From: Diphasiastrum complanatum
Taxonomy: Eukaryota; Streptophyta; Lycopodiopsida; Lycopodiales; Lycopodiaceae
Length of the DNA: 64,000 nucleotides
Assembly (NCBI GenBank): GCA_029204225.1
Contig: MU831918.1
Span: 1 to 64,000, forward strand
Direction: 5' to 3'
Within the stretch, counting starts at the first letter, position 1. Each line of letters begins with the position of its first letter. The position numbers and the translations under genes were made by a program. Shown here piece by piece: positions 1 through 12,012 of the stretch. The notes under the pieces are model-generated. The model was not told the DNA's origin. It worked only from the letters and a program-made list of their open reading frames with translations, and ran no database searches.

Positions 1-600
1 ATTTTAAGGAGGAGTGTGAAGGTGTGAGGTAGAAAAAATTATTCTTCCTATCTCGAGTTTTGGGGCCATGTCCATGATTATTTCCATTGTAAACTATATT
101 GTACATTAAAGGTATGTGAATTGAGCACATAACCTTCTAGAATAGGTCAAGTTTGAGTTAAGTATATTCAAATTTGATGTCATATGCAAAAGTTTAGATA
201 GCATGTTAATGTCATTCAGTATGCATGGCAAGCCCACATGCAATCAGTGCATGCAACATGCAAAGTTGGGTTTCTATGATCTACACATGTTCTAAGGATA
301 TTTTATAGCTGACATGCAGTACATGCAATATCAATGCATGCAGTTACACCATGTGGAATCCTTAGTGTTGAGTTAACTGAGTTAAGTGGACTTTCCATCC
401 AACACCACTGTAGGAACGCGAGCCACTTTGATGTAGGAAAACCTTAGCATGTTTTGCCATATTGGTGAATAAATGAGATTTTGGTGTTTTGACTCATTCT
501 CTCTCTACTCGAGTATTCTAGTGGTTATTTTTCTCTCTCTACTTTGAGTGGCAGCCTGTGTTCCCCATACTGAGCACTTTAGAATTATTTTGACATTGGA
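1..600 (+). mobile_element. Possible 3' LTR start of a Copia element lying to the left
   Basis: A purine run at 3-14 (aaggaggag) is followed at 15 by TGTGAAGG. This matches the polypurine tract plus LTR start layout proven for the element at 42466-47001, where the tract TTTGAGGAGGAG precedes TGTGAAG. The rest of the stretch is non-coding, with CT-rich patches near 500-540. The LTR end was not found, so the extent is a guess. Confidence 0.3.
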
Positions 601-839
601 ATCCTCATAGTGAGAAGTTAGTTTTTTTCAGCCTGTTGTATGCCATTGTGCTCTTTGCCATTAGATTTTTCAAGTAATTGTTCTTTGATCAATCTTGTGC
701 AATCACAACACCTCAGTAAGATCCTGTAGGGTGTGTGGTGAAGTTCACACGTGCTAAAAACTTCACCAGGTTGATCAAGCATTGAAGGTAAGAAAAGTGG
801 AGGAAGTGAAAGATGAAATGCCTTCTCTTTCACCTCTGC

Positions 840-1110
840 CAACATAAGTGAGCCTTTATGGATCTTCTTGGAGTCTGTGGATCTTGAGATGGATCCTCAA
901 GTTCTTGATCACTTTGAAGCTCCTCCTCATCCTAGCATGGTCTTTGGACATCAAGATGATTAGTAGCATTATCATCCACATCTACAAGAGTGTCCATAGA
1001 AAATAACATCCCTACTCATTATGATTTTTTTAGTGATGGGATTGGAGACTCTATACGCTTTGCTATTCTCACCATATCCCACAAATATACCTTTGATAGA
1101 AGTGGCATCA
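840..1110 (-). pseudogene. Copia integrase C-terminus and hinge fragment
   Basis: The minus strand reads GIFVGYGENSKAYRV then MSRDVIF, the motifs that follow the Copia integrase core. After a one-base shift comes an acidic linker ending in QTPRRSI, the usual Copia hinge before reverse transcriptase. One in-frame stop is present. No RT follows; sequence left of 840 is unrelated. It is a truncated fragment and is not in register with the element at 1600-4800, so it is probably a separate insertion. Confidence 0.75.
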
Positions 1111-1639
1111 TCTTTCTATGAGAAATTGTCACCTAGTTGAGATTTATCATTGTCTAGTCAATGGGCAATTTTCGGCCAATATGCATTCATCTTTTTCGTC
1201 TGTCACAAATCACATGAAAAATACAGTGTCGCCTTTTTCCGCCTATTTCATGGAAAAAATTACTTGTATTTATGCAGACATTCGAGTTTTTTGTACACAG
1301 ATACAGATTAACATTTGATAGTAAATTTTTCAACCAAAACGTTCCTTAATAGATTTTTCAGGGCAGCAATGTACTCCTTCTGTAGAAGAAAGTGCGATAG
1401 AGATTTGCTTATGACTGTTCGATGAGATAGGATTGCCATTGAAGAAGAATGTAAATCTAGATTGGACTTACAATTGTCTACATCTCCTCTCCCAGCTTTA
1501 CATCAAGTATCCATTGAGCTGATGAAGATTGTCGTGCTTGTCATCTCTCATGTAGATGCACTGGTCTCATGGTAAGCTCGCAATATACCTCATGACTCTT
1601 ATGAGAGCCTTCCAATGGGCAATGCCAGGATTAGCCATA

Positions 1640-2620
1640 TATTGGCTAAGTGAGCTTACTACAGAAAGAGATATTTGATCTTGTACAGACCATTGCGTAC
1701 ATGGGAGATCCAAGTATCGATCGATAAGGATACTCTCTCATCTACGTCCTCTTCTTGCTTGGTCTGGAGACATTGGTCCTTTGACAAATGCAGGCATGGA
1801 TCCATCGGTGAGTGAGCTAATTTGCAATTCATTAGATTGTATCTATTAAGAACCATTGTGAAGATACCTTTGTTGAGTGATGTAAATTAGTCGTCTCGCT
1901 CTGTCTATGTGGATCTGAATGCCAGACAGAAGTGAGCCTCACCCAGATTAGTCATGTCGAACTCTAAAAACAGCATCTGCTTAGAATCCTTGACCAAATT
2001 GGTATTGTTGTTGAAGAGCAACGTATCATCCACGTATAAGGTGATGATAATGAAGGACTGCTGCACTGACTTGGAATAGACGTTGCAATCATAGTGCTTG
2101 GTTTGAATCCTTGTTCGATGAAGAATGTGTAATTGATCATTTGAAACCAAGATCTGGCAGACTGTTTTAAGCCGTAAAGTGCCTTGTGGAGTTTACAGAC
2201 ATGATTTTTCATACATTCTAGAATGTATCCTTGGGCTGAATCATGTAGATGTCTTCTTGTATAACTCCATTTAGATAAGCTATTTGTACATCAAGTTGAT
2301 GTACTTCGAGGTCGACAGCTGTAGCATAAGACGAGGGCTCGAATCGACGAATGCTTGATTATTGGACTGAAAGTCTTTTTGTAGTCAACATTGGAGATCA
2401 GAGTGAATCCTTGCGCTATCAATCTTGCCTTCCTTCGATCAATTGTTCCGTTGGCATTGTATTTGATCTTGTTTGCAATCAATGATATTGCAGCCAATAG
2501 GAGCTTCGACTAGTGACCACCTCTGGTTCTTGATCAAAGAGGAGTGCTCTCTGTCCATATCTTCTCTCCAAAGATCAGAGTCTGGTTGGCTTGAGTGCCT
2601 TCTCGAATGTCGTTGATTCC
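1640..2620 (-). pseudogene. Copia reverse transcriptase fragment
   Basis: This is the RNA-dependent DNA polymerase part of a Copia polyprotein. The minus strand shows GTIDRRKARLIAQGFT (fingers), KLHKALYGLKQSARSW, then ITLYVDDTLLF, the YVDD catalytic motif, and NRYNLMNCKLAHSPMDP leading toward RNase H. The pieces lie in different frames (near 2497-2291, 2212-1964, 2150-1905 and 1856-1659), so several indels have accumulated. Upstream, ERRYG and SLVEAPIGC correspond to the conserved entry into the RT domain. It cannot encode an active enzyme. The family call is secure; the exact lineage is not. Confidence 0.85.
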
Positions 2621-2817
2621 TGTATCAAGAAGCATGCAGACTCAGGAGTATACCTTAGGGGCTGTGTGCGCACATCGGCTTGATCTTCTAAGAGGATTTG
2701 ACTGATGAACCACTCATGGGGACTTGTTGTTGGGTAGCGACAACGTCTTTGTCTGATTCGCTATCAAAAAGTGGGTCAACAATGGACACACCTAAGCCAG
2801 AAGCTCGGACAGTCGTG

Positions 2818-3655
2818 TCAATGGCAGGGTGATGAAGGTTCTCCTGAAGCAATATCCTTGCCTTTGATTTTGAGAAACTGATCCTCGATAAAGACTGTAT
2901 CCCAGCTATACAAGATTTCTTGGATATCAGGATCATACAGCTTGTATGTATTATCAGATGAAGTATATCCAATCAGGATGATCTTGAGACCTTGGAAGTC
3001 CAATTTCTTTCTCATGTCTTTTCGGATCTGTGCGTAGGCAACGCATCCAAATACTCTTAGGTTCCTCACAGAAGGCTTAGAGCCTGTTCACACCTCGTGG
3101 GATGTCTTGCCTGAGAGGGCCTTGGTCGAAGATCTGTTCTGAACGTAAGTTGCAATGGAGACAGCTTTGGCCCAGAATCTCTTGGGCAGCGATGCATGCG
3201 CTAATATACATTTGGCTGATTCAACCAGGGTATGGTTCTTCCTCTCGGCTAAGCCATTAGACTGAGGACTGTAAGGAGTGATGAATTGATGCTCAATGCC
3301 ATGGCTTTGGCAGTACTCCTTAAACTCGATAGAGATATATTCTCCACCATTGTTTGACCTTAGAGCCTTGATCGTCCTTCCAGTCTTCTTCTCAGCATGC
3401 TCCTTGAAGATTCTGAAGCAGTTGAAGGCTTCTGATTTTTTCTTTATAAATTACACCATAGTCCTTCTGGAGAATTCATCAATAAAAGTTATAAAATATT
3501 TTGCATCCTTCAGCGAAGGATTTTTCATCGGGCCACAAATGTGTGAATGTACAATGTCTAGCAATCCTCTAGCAATATGCTAGTGGCTTGATTTAAATGG
3601 TTTCCTAGTCTGTTTACCAACTAGACAGCCTTGACAGATAGATAACTCAACTTTA
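2818..3655 (-). pseudogene. Copia integrase fragment
   Basis: On the minus strand the frame begins VELSICQGCLVGKQTRKPF, the second half of the HHCC zinc-binding region, then the core with HSHICGPM, FITFIDEFSR, LRSNNGGEYIS and SPQSNGLAERKN, which supply the catalytic Asp-Asp-Glu set. RVFGCVAYAQIRKDMRKK and ILIGYTSS follow at the C-terminal end (3069-2818). In-frame stops occur. The N-terminal half of the zinc-binding domain is missing here because it lies on the opposite strand in the adjoining inverted segment. Confidence 0.85.
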
Positions 3656-4095
3656 TTCAAGTCCTATACACCTTATAGTACCAAGAAATATATTTACCTT
3701 TGTGACAATAGCACACAAGCTATTGGTGAAGGTACTGTCAGATTAAGCTTTGCAAATGATCAGTCTAAGCTACTTTTTAAAGTCCTATATATACCAAATT
3801 TATTTACAAATCTGCTCTCTGTTAGCAAAATCACAGATCTAGGACACAGAGTAGAATTCGAATGTGATCAGTGCAAAGTAGTTGATAGGACATGCAAGAT
3901 CCTAGCACTCGAAAATAGGCATGGATACTTGTATAAATTAAGTCATTGTTTTTTTGCCTCTAGTCAGACGCTCAGTGCTTCTATTCATACAAATAAAAGT
4001 TTACTTTGGCATTATAGACTTGGTCACTTGAATCATGTTGCTGTACAAAAAATGTCTAGACAATCTATTGTTCTTGATCTCGATTATCCTCCAAT
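3655..4095 (+). pseudogene. Protease C-terminus and GAG-pre-integrase domain in flipped orientation
   Basis: The plus strand encodes a frame with TQAIGEGTVRLSF, VLYIPNLFTNLLSVSK (end of Copia protease) and LLWHYRLGHLNHVAVQKMS (GAG-pre-integrase HHCC start). It ends at LDLDYPP. Immediately right, the minus strand encodes the protease active site LDFGATQHMT (about 4095-4130); immediately left, the minus strand resumes with VELSICQGCLVG. Those are exactly the residues that should border this segment in a normal element, so roughly 440 bp was inverted in situ. Confidence 0.8.
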
Positions 4096-4248
4096 GAGGC
4101 TGGTCATGTGCTGAGTGGCTCCGAAATCCAGGAACCAAGAAGTGTCGCTAGATGCTCCTTGATGGTTGGTCATGAAGGCATCATGATCCACTTCTTGAAT
4201 AGGATGTGAAGCTTCTGTAGCTGCATTTGCCACTTGACTTGACTGCCC

Positions 4249-4800
4249 CTAGCTGTTGTTCTTTGCTTGTAGTATTTGGCAGTCTTGAATTTCATGGTTG
4301 TTTTGCTTGCAGTATCTACAGAACAACTTTTTTTTTTGTTTGAGGATTCGATTATTCCTTGTGCTATGCTGATTTCTGGTCTGACTTTGATTGCTTCGGG
4401 CCTTTCTTCTTCTGGTGCTTAGTTGTGCTCTTGTTGGTGTATAAAGCATGAGAATCAATTGACGAACTTGATGTTTCATTCCTCCGCGTGTCTTCCTGCA
4501 ACAACATAGTAATGACTCTTGAAAGAGTCAGTTCTAGATGTGTCGTGATGATCATCACCCAGCTGTCATATGAGCTTGGCAAGCTTGTAAGCAGTTGCAT
4601 CACTGCATTTTGATCGTCTATGATAGATCCAACAATGACCATTTGCCTTAGTAGGTTCTTGAATTAATTGATGTTATTCTGTAGGAAAACACCATTCGCC
4701 ATCTTGAGGGAGCAAAATTTCTTCCTAAAATGTAGCTTGGAAGCTATATCTCGCACTTCGTATAGTGTGCATTTACACATGTATGTGGTGGCTATGTTGA
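4249..4800 (-). pseudogene. Copia gag with CCHC zinc knuckle
   Basis: Gag is the structural capsid protein of the element. The minus strand reads YEVRDIASKLHFRKKF, a stop, QLLTSLPSSYDSWV (UBN2/DUF4219-type gag core), then after a frameshift FCRYCKQNNHEIQDC, an intact CX2CX4HX4C RNA-binding knuckle. The start of the gene is not visible. A poly-A/T run near 4325-4335 sits close to the frameshift. It is broken by at least one stop and one shift. Confidence 0.8.
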
Positions 4801-4899
4801 GCCCCAAACTCTAGCTCCTAATTTATAGACAAACTTTGTGGATTTGGTGACTACCTCTATGACTCACCTAAATCCGACCAAGGTAGGCATGATTCCTGG

Positions 4900-7800
4900 A
4901 ATAGGGGTTTGGATGGTAGGGGTGGACTTAATGATGGAAATCGTTAGTTCTCATATCTAAGCTGATCCATTATCATTTTGATCATGAGGACCTATTGTAC
5001 TCACACCTTTTGGGATGCAACTTTGAGAGCTAGTGACATCGTTTTCCAAGGCCGGATCATAATGAATTTAGGAGCAATTGCCAATCTAGCAATCTTGGCA
5101 AGATTGTAGTTAAAATCTAAGGCTAGTCTTTGATGATTTGATTATTATGCAAACTCCAATGCTTGAATAATTCTAGTGATTGATTAAAGAGTCAATATTC
5201 ATAATATTTCACTTTACACACACACACACACATGTTTTGCAAAGCCAACTTATCTGGAAAAAAAATCATAAGATCATTAATACACAACAATATTAAATCT
5301 AGTTATATTTCTATCTCATACAAAATACAAAAAATAATCTAAAAGAAAAGAAAGTTTGCAAGTTAATCCATATGTGACAAATGGTTTGAAATAAGATTTG
5401 CAATGTTTTACATTTGTAAGGTTTTTGTTTATTTATGTTTTTAATTTTTATACTATAAAGTTTTAAAAATCACTACAAAGTTTTAAAAATTTATTATTTG
5501 ATGTTTTTAGGTACATTATTAAATCCATTATATGTATTTATTTGACATGTACATATTTCATAAGCACACTTTATATATCCATGACATTATCACATGTTGA
5601 TAATTTTTATGATGTATAATATTTGAACTATGTGTCATTCCATGTTCTAATAATATTTTTGTGATGTCTTTTGGTATTCCAATGCTTACATCAATGAAGT
5701 TATTTTTTCTTTGTCATGAACCAAATTATATTCTGTGTAATGGTTTGAAAAAAAAAATTACTTGCACATGTCATATTCTAACAATAGTCATAAAATTCTA
5801 TTTCGAAAAGCCAAATCTGTCTATGAATTAAGATAGATGGATGGTGAATTGATTTCAATACAATCTATTGGAATACAACATATAATATTTTTGTATAAAG
5901 CTAGCATATATTATAAAATGATGATGACTAAAATAAAAATATATCAAATACATTCAAGAATGTCTTAGCATACTTAGAACATTAATAGATGTCATGGTAA
6001 CATATATTGATAAGCTATACAAACAACATGTCAATAAGTTTGTTGATAAAAAAACTTTGCTATCAATAACTAATATTGAACTAGATAATTATTTGAATTT
6101 AAAAAACTGAAATATCATATAATAGTAGAAGAATATTCAAACTTTGCAAGAATGTAAACTTTTTTGTATTCTAATTTGATTTGCATATCAAACGTCTACT
6201 AGAAAAATTATGATCAACTTTATTTTTTCACCATTGCAACCGAACTTATATACAAGTGGTTTGTAGATGTACTTGTACGTAAACATTATTTGATCATGCA
6301 ATATGACAATTCAACTATTAAAGACTATCATATTTTATTTTTTGTCTATCTTCACATGGCAAGTTTTACATATTGCTTAAGATAACTAATTAAGTTATTT
6401 TTTTGGTCATATATTATTGGCTATGATTGTAGGAAAACAAAAGTCTCATCCACCATTATCTAGAGATTGGTTGACATTGACTATAGGAATCTCTTATGGC
6501 ATCGATTAGTCAAAAAACAACAAATTGAATTGGTTTTTTATAGATTATTTTCTTAATAAAACAACATATGGAATCATACCTTCATCTAAGCTTTTACAAC
6601 TTATTAAGATGCCTTCTTCCTCAAGAATTTATCTCCGTGCTTTATTTGATACCACAAGTAATAGGAAAAGTAAACAACTAGATATATATGATTCCTAGTA
6701 TTGAGATATATATTCCCAAAATACATGCATTGTGGCCACGATAATTTCTTTATTAAATATAAGGCTCCAGCCCTTGTTGAGGCACTAACCTATGAATTTC
6801 TTGATAGAAGCTTCTCAGGAACTTATTACAGTTACAATCGTCAAGAAAGTTTTCGTTGTATCTTTGCGCAATGCTATTTTCCTAAAATAACTAGTTTTTT
6901 TAAAAAAAAACTGAACATTATACAATCAAAATAAAAAGGTCAAACACATGAAAATGTATGAGTGCCAAAGTATATATGGTCAAACAACATAATAAAAAGT
7001 ATACACAATCATTTAAAATCTTTGACATCGTCATTTTTTTGTTATTGTAGTGTAAGCATTTGAAAGAAACAAAAACACATATATTGTAATGATAAGAAAA
7101 AAAAAGAATCATATTTGAAATGTGTGCAACAACAAACACATGTGAAGACAATAAACATACATAAGTGAAGTTCAAAAAATAATAATTTACTTACATATAT
7201 ATTTCACATGGTAGCCATAAATACATAATATAATATATATTATGAGCTAAAATATATCATCATTATCAGAATTAATACATATGCTATCCAAAGTGTTAGA
7301 GTGGACATTGAAAATAATTACAAATATTTTTTCTCTTGAATTAATACACTTTAGACTAGTTTCATATTGATGACAATGAAACATCTTTTCAAGAATTTTG
7401 AGTAGATTTTGGTATCTATAGAAGTTAAAATCACATCTGTTCATGGTATTATAGAAGTTAAAATCACATCATGTTCATGGTATTGACTTGTAAGTAGATC
7501 ACCATATTCTATTATGATATATACAACTGTAATCTCACAACATTTTTATAATTTAACTTTGTATAACATGATTAAAGATGTTAGCTTCAATTTGCTATAC
7601 ATTTTTTTTGTGAAAAATCATTGCTCAAGAATGTCATGTGCAATAAAAAAAACATGCAAAATCAATACTACGAGTCCTTTGAAGTTATAAAGTCTTTATG
7701 GGATTGTAATTTAATGTATACAATGATATTATTAGTCAATACGGTAACTCACAAATTGTCCACTCACTATGTAGCAAAAGACAATTTTCTATTCAAATCC

Positions 7801-8130
7801 TTCAAGATTGTCTTCACTTGATTAGTGTTTTTGTAGTGACTAGACTAATTTTTCATGATAAATCTCTTTTGTAAAGACTCTTTTTTTGAAAGGTCCTCCT
7901 TTATGATATCTTTTTTAATCGAATTAGTCCACTTATAGAATGTTTAATGATGACTTATTTGAAATCTCATTCTTTCATGAAATTTTCATGCAAGAAAAAA
8001 AATCTTTTTCATGAAATTTTTAACATTATCATTTTTTAATAATTCAATAGAATATATAGTTCGATTTGTAATCTATATATAAGCTTTTTGGAACTAAATA
8101 TAGTTGATTTAGTTATTGATATACTCATTA
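4900..8130. other. AT-rich stretch without recognisable genes
   Basis: About 3.2 kb of AT-rich DNA with poly-A and poly-T runs. A short (AC)n lies at 5215-5232. An open frame at 6701-6934 and adjacent fragments have no motif I recognise. A near-direct duplication of about 30 bp (atagaagttaaaatcacatc) occurs at 7419-7437 and 7451-7470. Nothing else is supported. Confidence 0.6.
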
Positions 8131-8829
8131 ACAACTGAAATTTGGTGGAAGAGCGGTCTTTAGGATTTCAATGTATATCTTTCCTTGTATACATCACTTT
8201 TGAAAAAAAAAATAAAAGTAGTGGTGGGCATTGGATAGGAGGACCTAGCTTACAAACCACAACTACGAATATGGACAATTTTCCATGCATATTGCTACAC
8301 ACACAGGATGGGAATCAGATTTGGCCTGTCAAGGCTCGTGTGATAGTTTTTGTGCAATGGAGTGGCAATGTCCATGGGAACGATTGTGTGGCTCTGCCAT
8401 GAGTGGTTGTGCCATGTTTTTTGTGACCAATCAATTTCTTGATCACACTTTGGAGGGAGGCATATGTTCATTCAAAAAACATTCTTAGCATCAAAGAAAA
8501 ACAATGTACATTGAGAAAATAGTTTATTTTTCAATATACATCGACTGATAGCTTTAATAATGATCTTAATGAATGGCATGCCAATATTGGGGGCTGACAA
8601 ATTGCGAGTAGATATTTACTAATTTTCTTTTATTGAATTTTTAGATAGCCATGAACAATGAATAATAAAAGAAAAGAATACATTGCTAGTTTGAAAAAAT
8701 CACATAAACCACACTCCCATTCATAGTAAGATTCTTAGAAAATGTCAATCAAAAACATATTGAACATGTGAAATAGACATATTAGATTTACCCCTCTCAA
8801 ACTAATTATCCATCAAACAATGTGTACCA

Positions 8830-9085
8830 AAAAGTGACTATGGAGGTTTGAACAACCAACTTTAGGATCTTCTAGGCCAAACCTTTTGAGGGAAAAAAAT
8901 ATATTAAAAAACAGATCTTGCAGGTTTAGAATGGGTTGGAGCATGAACATATTTTCATTTACATCCAACTCCTTGACATGCAAGTAAACAAAATACAAAT
9001 GCTTGTAAGGTATGTATTTTTTTCAGCATGTTCCTAGAGAAATCTGCACATGTGCATGATGGCTCATTGACAATTGTGACTTAAT
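8830..9085 (-). pseudogene. SWIM zinc-finger gene fragment
   Basis: The minus strand reads NEPSCTCADFSRNM and, after a frameshift, YKHLYFVYLHVKELDVNEN then MFMLQPILNLQDLF. This matches the fragment at 35882-36160 (EPSCTCPDFSQNM, PCKHLYFVYLCVKGLDV, MFIHQPILDKQDFF). The C-x-C...C-x-H pattern is that of a SWIM finger, seen in MULE/FAR1-type transposases and a few other proteins. The second metal-binding Cys is lost here. Only this piece of the gene survives; surroundings are AT-rich. Confidence 0.6.
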
Positions 9086-9358
9086 AAGTTACACCTATTC
9101 TAATGAGATTGATTTACCATTCCACTATTTTCTGATGTCTCCTGGTTTCTACTCCCTGAGAAGTTCTTCTTACAACTGTTGAGTGACAGTTGTAGGAAGC
9201 ACTTTGTAGGATTTCATTGCTTAAGTCAAGAAGTTGTTGAGTTGATGTTGATTCTCTGATTTCAATAGGGGTAGATTTAGTTTAATTCCCTATTCCTGTT
9301 TAGTTTAGTTTAGCAACAATCTGAAGTCTGTGAGCAATAATGAATCCATTTGAAACAA

Positions 9359-9416
9359 AACTGTAGAACTGTAGAAAACGAGCTCCTAACTGTAGAACTG
9401 TAGAAAACGAGCTCCT
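9359..9416. repeat. 29-bp tandem duplication
   Basis: Two perfect adjacent copies of a 29-bp unit beginning aactgtagaactgtag and ending gagctcct (9359-9387 and 9388-9416). The unit itself contains a doubled actgtaga. Confidence 0.9.
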
Positions 9417-9680
9417 GACAGATCCTATTTCTAAGATGAGCTACCATTGTTAAATAAGGTTCTGAATCAGGTCATTGTTGTGCCAGTGACAGGCGGGTAT
9501 AACACTCTTATACTACAAAATTAGATTCTGAGACTGAACTGTAGCTAAAACTGATTTGTAGTCTCATGAATCCCTATCATGCTGAACCTCTGTCAGTAGA
9601 TAGAAGGAGAGTTGTCACTGAGTAGATTCTGACAGAGGACTAGAATCGTTGAGAAGTAGAACGAGTGAAGTTACATTACA

Positions 9681-9808
9681 GCAAACATTGAGAGAGTCGC
9701 TACTAACAGAGTTTGAATAGGCGCTGATAGATCAGTAGAGCCAGTCGCAAACATTGAGTAGTTGCTGCAGCAAACGTTGAAGTAGAACGCGAGAGAAAAC
9801 GAAAAACA
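9681..9808 (+). repeat. 128-bp direct repeat, left copy
   Basis: This sequence, starting gcaaacattgagagagtcgc, recurs without indels at 16210-16337 (constant offset 6529) with about ten substitutions. The pair brackets the Gypsy coding region, as LTR remnants would. No TG..CA termini, primer site or longer homology is seen on either side, so LTR identity is unproven. Confidence 0.75.
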
Positions 9809-10297
9809 TTGGAGCCGGTTGCTTTTGACAATCTTCTTGGATTTTCATCCAGATTTCGTTTTTACAAGACAATTTTTCAATTCTACATCGCTTTTGGTTG
9901 CTTGTTTGTTGTCCTGCATTTCTCATTCTCCTAAGCACGTATTTTAGATTCTTGTTTGTTAGATCGTGATGGCTTCAAAACATCATTGGTGATCCTTCAG
10001 ATCTATGCGAACTGTCCCCAGACTTTTCGGAAACTCACCGCCCCACCGCTCTCCACCGCTACTCAATTCTTTTTTCGGAGGCGGACGAACTTACATCCAT
10101 CATTTACACCCGACGAACAGACTTCGGAATTGCATCCGCTCGAAAAGTTGCGTCCGTTGCCCAAAACTTTTTCACAAAATTTTCTGTCCGACGAATTTTT
10201 TCATCCGACGTTGCAGCCGCCAGTTGTATCTACGATTGTAACAAATCCTACACTGTCCTTCTCATTTCGCATCCGACACTGTCATTATAAATTTGCA

Positions 10298-10385
10298 GCA
10301 CCCAACGGGGTTGGCTCAACTGGTTAGCTTGGCATCCAAAGTTTCTTTGGTCCCAGGTTCGAGCCTCCCCTTGGAAACCAAGAAG
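10298..10385 (+). mobile_element. 88-bp tRNA-like retroposon (SINE), copy 1
   Basis: A short element flanked by a perfect 15-bp target-site duplication, cattataaatttgca at 10283-10297 and 10386-10400. It contains a Pol III box A match (TGGCTCAACTGG) and box B match (GGTTCGAGCC). There is no poly-A tail; it ends gaaaccaagaag. It matches the element at 45540-45625. Three mini-hairpins with 3-nt loops are visible: CCAAC/GTTGG, CCAAAG/CTTTGG and CTTGG/CCAAG. Confidence 0.85.
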
Positions 10386-10499
10386 CATTATAAATTTGCA
10401 TTCGACACTGTCCTTACAATTTTCCATTTTGACACTGTCCTAGAGTTGTATTTGACGAGCTCTTAGGTCTCAAGCCCACGATTTTGCATCATTTTTGTA

Positions 10500-11490
10500 T
10501 TCCCCACCCACTTTTACATCCGCCATACACATTTTGCATCCGCCAACAATTCCATCTGATTCTTTTGGAATTTTTCAATTTTTACGAGTTTCTCGAATTT
10601 TTGAGAATTTTCGAGTTTTGGGATTTTCGGCTCTTTTGATATTTCATTTTCGCGAATTTTCATAGTTGTTCCATCATTTTCGGATTTGCAATTTCAGAAT
10701 TTCCGGGATTTTTCGGATTTTTTCCGAGTCTATTCCCTTGAATTTTTTCCATAAAACTAGATCTGAGAATTTTATTCGACGAATTGCACAAAAAGACTTT
10801 CTTTGACGATTGCATCCGACGACCTAAAAAGAACAAAAAAACTGTCGTTGTTTCAAAAAAAAATTGGACAGTAAAACAAAAAAATTGTCCTAAATTTTTT
10901 TGTCTCATTTTTCACGAATTTTTCATCATCTTTTCAAAAAAAATTAGAACTACAACTCGTCGGTTTTTGTCGCAAAAAAAAAAAATTAATGTCGCTGTGT
11001 TGTCGCAAAATTTTTCGCATTTGTTGCATTTTTCATTATGTTTCATGGTGATGTTTTCATTATTTTTCGTGATGTTTTCATTTTTTCATAATTTTTTGTA
11101 GTTTTCGCGCGTAATTTTTCGCATTTCTGTCGTCTTTTTCGCGAAATTTCTATCGCATTTTTTGCAAAATTTTTGTGGCTTTTCGCAAAAAAAAAAATTA
11201 GCACTATTGTCGCATTTTTCGCACTGAGAAGAACAAAAAAAAGTTTGTCGCTTTCTTTGTAGTTGTTCGTGTCACAAAACAATTGTTCCAACAAAAGTAC
11301 AGCAAAACTTCTTTGACGCATTTTTTCCCAAATTGTTTGATGTTTTTTGTCGTTTTTTTTTCAAAAAAAAAAAACCATTTGTCCTAAAAAAAAATTCGTC
11401 GCCAATTTTTATTAGCACTATTATCGCTTTTATTCGCTTGATTTCACTGTTGTGTCGCAAAATTTTGTTTAGTATTTTGTGTCGCAAAAT
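10500..11490. other. T-rich low-complexity spacer in the Gypsy element
   Basis: About 1 kb dominated by ttttcg, gaatttt and poly-A/T runs with scattered tcgca words. Reading frames on both strands are compositional artefacts (Phe/Lys-rich). It joins directly to the RT/RNase H frame near 11490 without the upstream RT fingers and palm, so the polymerase is 5'-truncated at this point. Confidence 0.7.
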
Positions 11491-11496
11491 TGCCGA

Positions 11497-12000
11497 TAAA
11501 GCACGGTTAGTTTATCAAATCGTTACTGACCCAAGGTGGACAGAAGATAGGATTAAAGCCTATGAAGATCTTAAACAAGCTTTAGTTACCGCACCCATTC
11601 TTCGCGTGCCCGATTATACTAAGGAGTTTCATGTGCATACGGACGCTAGTAAGTATGCTATTGGTGTTGTTTTAACGCAACCCGGAGAATATGGAAAGGA
11701 TTTTCCAATCTGTTATTTGAGCCGTCAGCTTGTTCCAACTGAGGTTAACTATTTCACAATAGATCGAGAAGCACTAGCAATGGTCTATGCTGTTCAACAG
11801 TTTCAACATTATATGCTATTCTATACCGACCATCATGTCCTTCTTTACCTATTGAATAAACCTTGCAAAACTGGACGCATTGCATGATGGTTGTTGATTA
11901 TTTTAGAATTCAACTTTCGAGTTGTTATTCGAAAGGGATCACAACATTTTCTGGCTGATCATCTTTCACTATTATCTAATACTGAAGCACCTGATGAGCA
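11497..12000 (+). pseudogene. Gypsy RT thumb and RNase H fragment
   Basis: The frame reads YEDLKQALVTAPILRVPDY, HVHTDASKYAIGVVLTQ, FPICYLSRQLVPTEVNYF, IDREALAMVYAVQQFQHYM and LFYTDHHVLLYLLNKP. This is the RT connection and RNase H domain of Gypsy elements, which removes the RNA template after reverse transcription; the DAS and DRE residues include catalytic acids. A stop at 11885 is followed by FNFRVVIRKGSQHFLADHLS in shifted frame. The polymerase palm (YxDD) is absent, so the gene is truncated at its 5' side. Confidence 0.85.
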
Positions 12001-12012
12001 ATAAATGTTGAG

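Larger units (their letters stand above)
1600..4800 (-). mobile_element. Decayed Copia retrotransposon with internal inversion
   Basis: Read on the minus strand the order is gag (4790-4249), protease start (about 4130-4095), a segment in the wrong orientation (4095-3655), integrase (3655-3000), hinge, and reverse transcriptase into early RNase H (2620-1600). All parts carry stops and frameshifts. Ordering is that of Ty1/Copia (integrase before RT). No LTR, primer site or target duplication was recognised, so the ends are approximate. The oddity is the flipped segment, described separately. Confidence 0.85.

Noticed and set aside
6701-6934. 77-codon frame in AT-rich DNA
   Set aside because: No motif or homologue visible in the window; could be chance.
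9681-9808. Annotating the 128-bp repeat as true LTRs
   Set aside because: No TG..CA ends, primer site, polypurine tract or flanking target duplication could be identified.
9956-10327. 123-codon plus-strand open frame
   Set aside because: Low complexity, no motif, and it runs into the tRNA-like retroposon; no support as a gene.
10784-11487. Several Phe/Lys-rich open frames
   Set aside because: Composition artefacts of poly-A/T spacer DNA.
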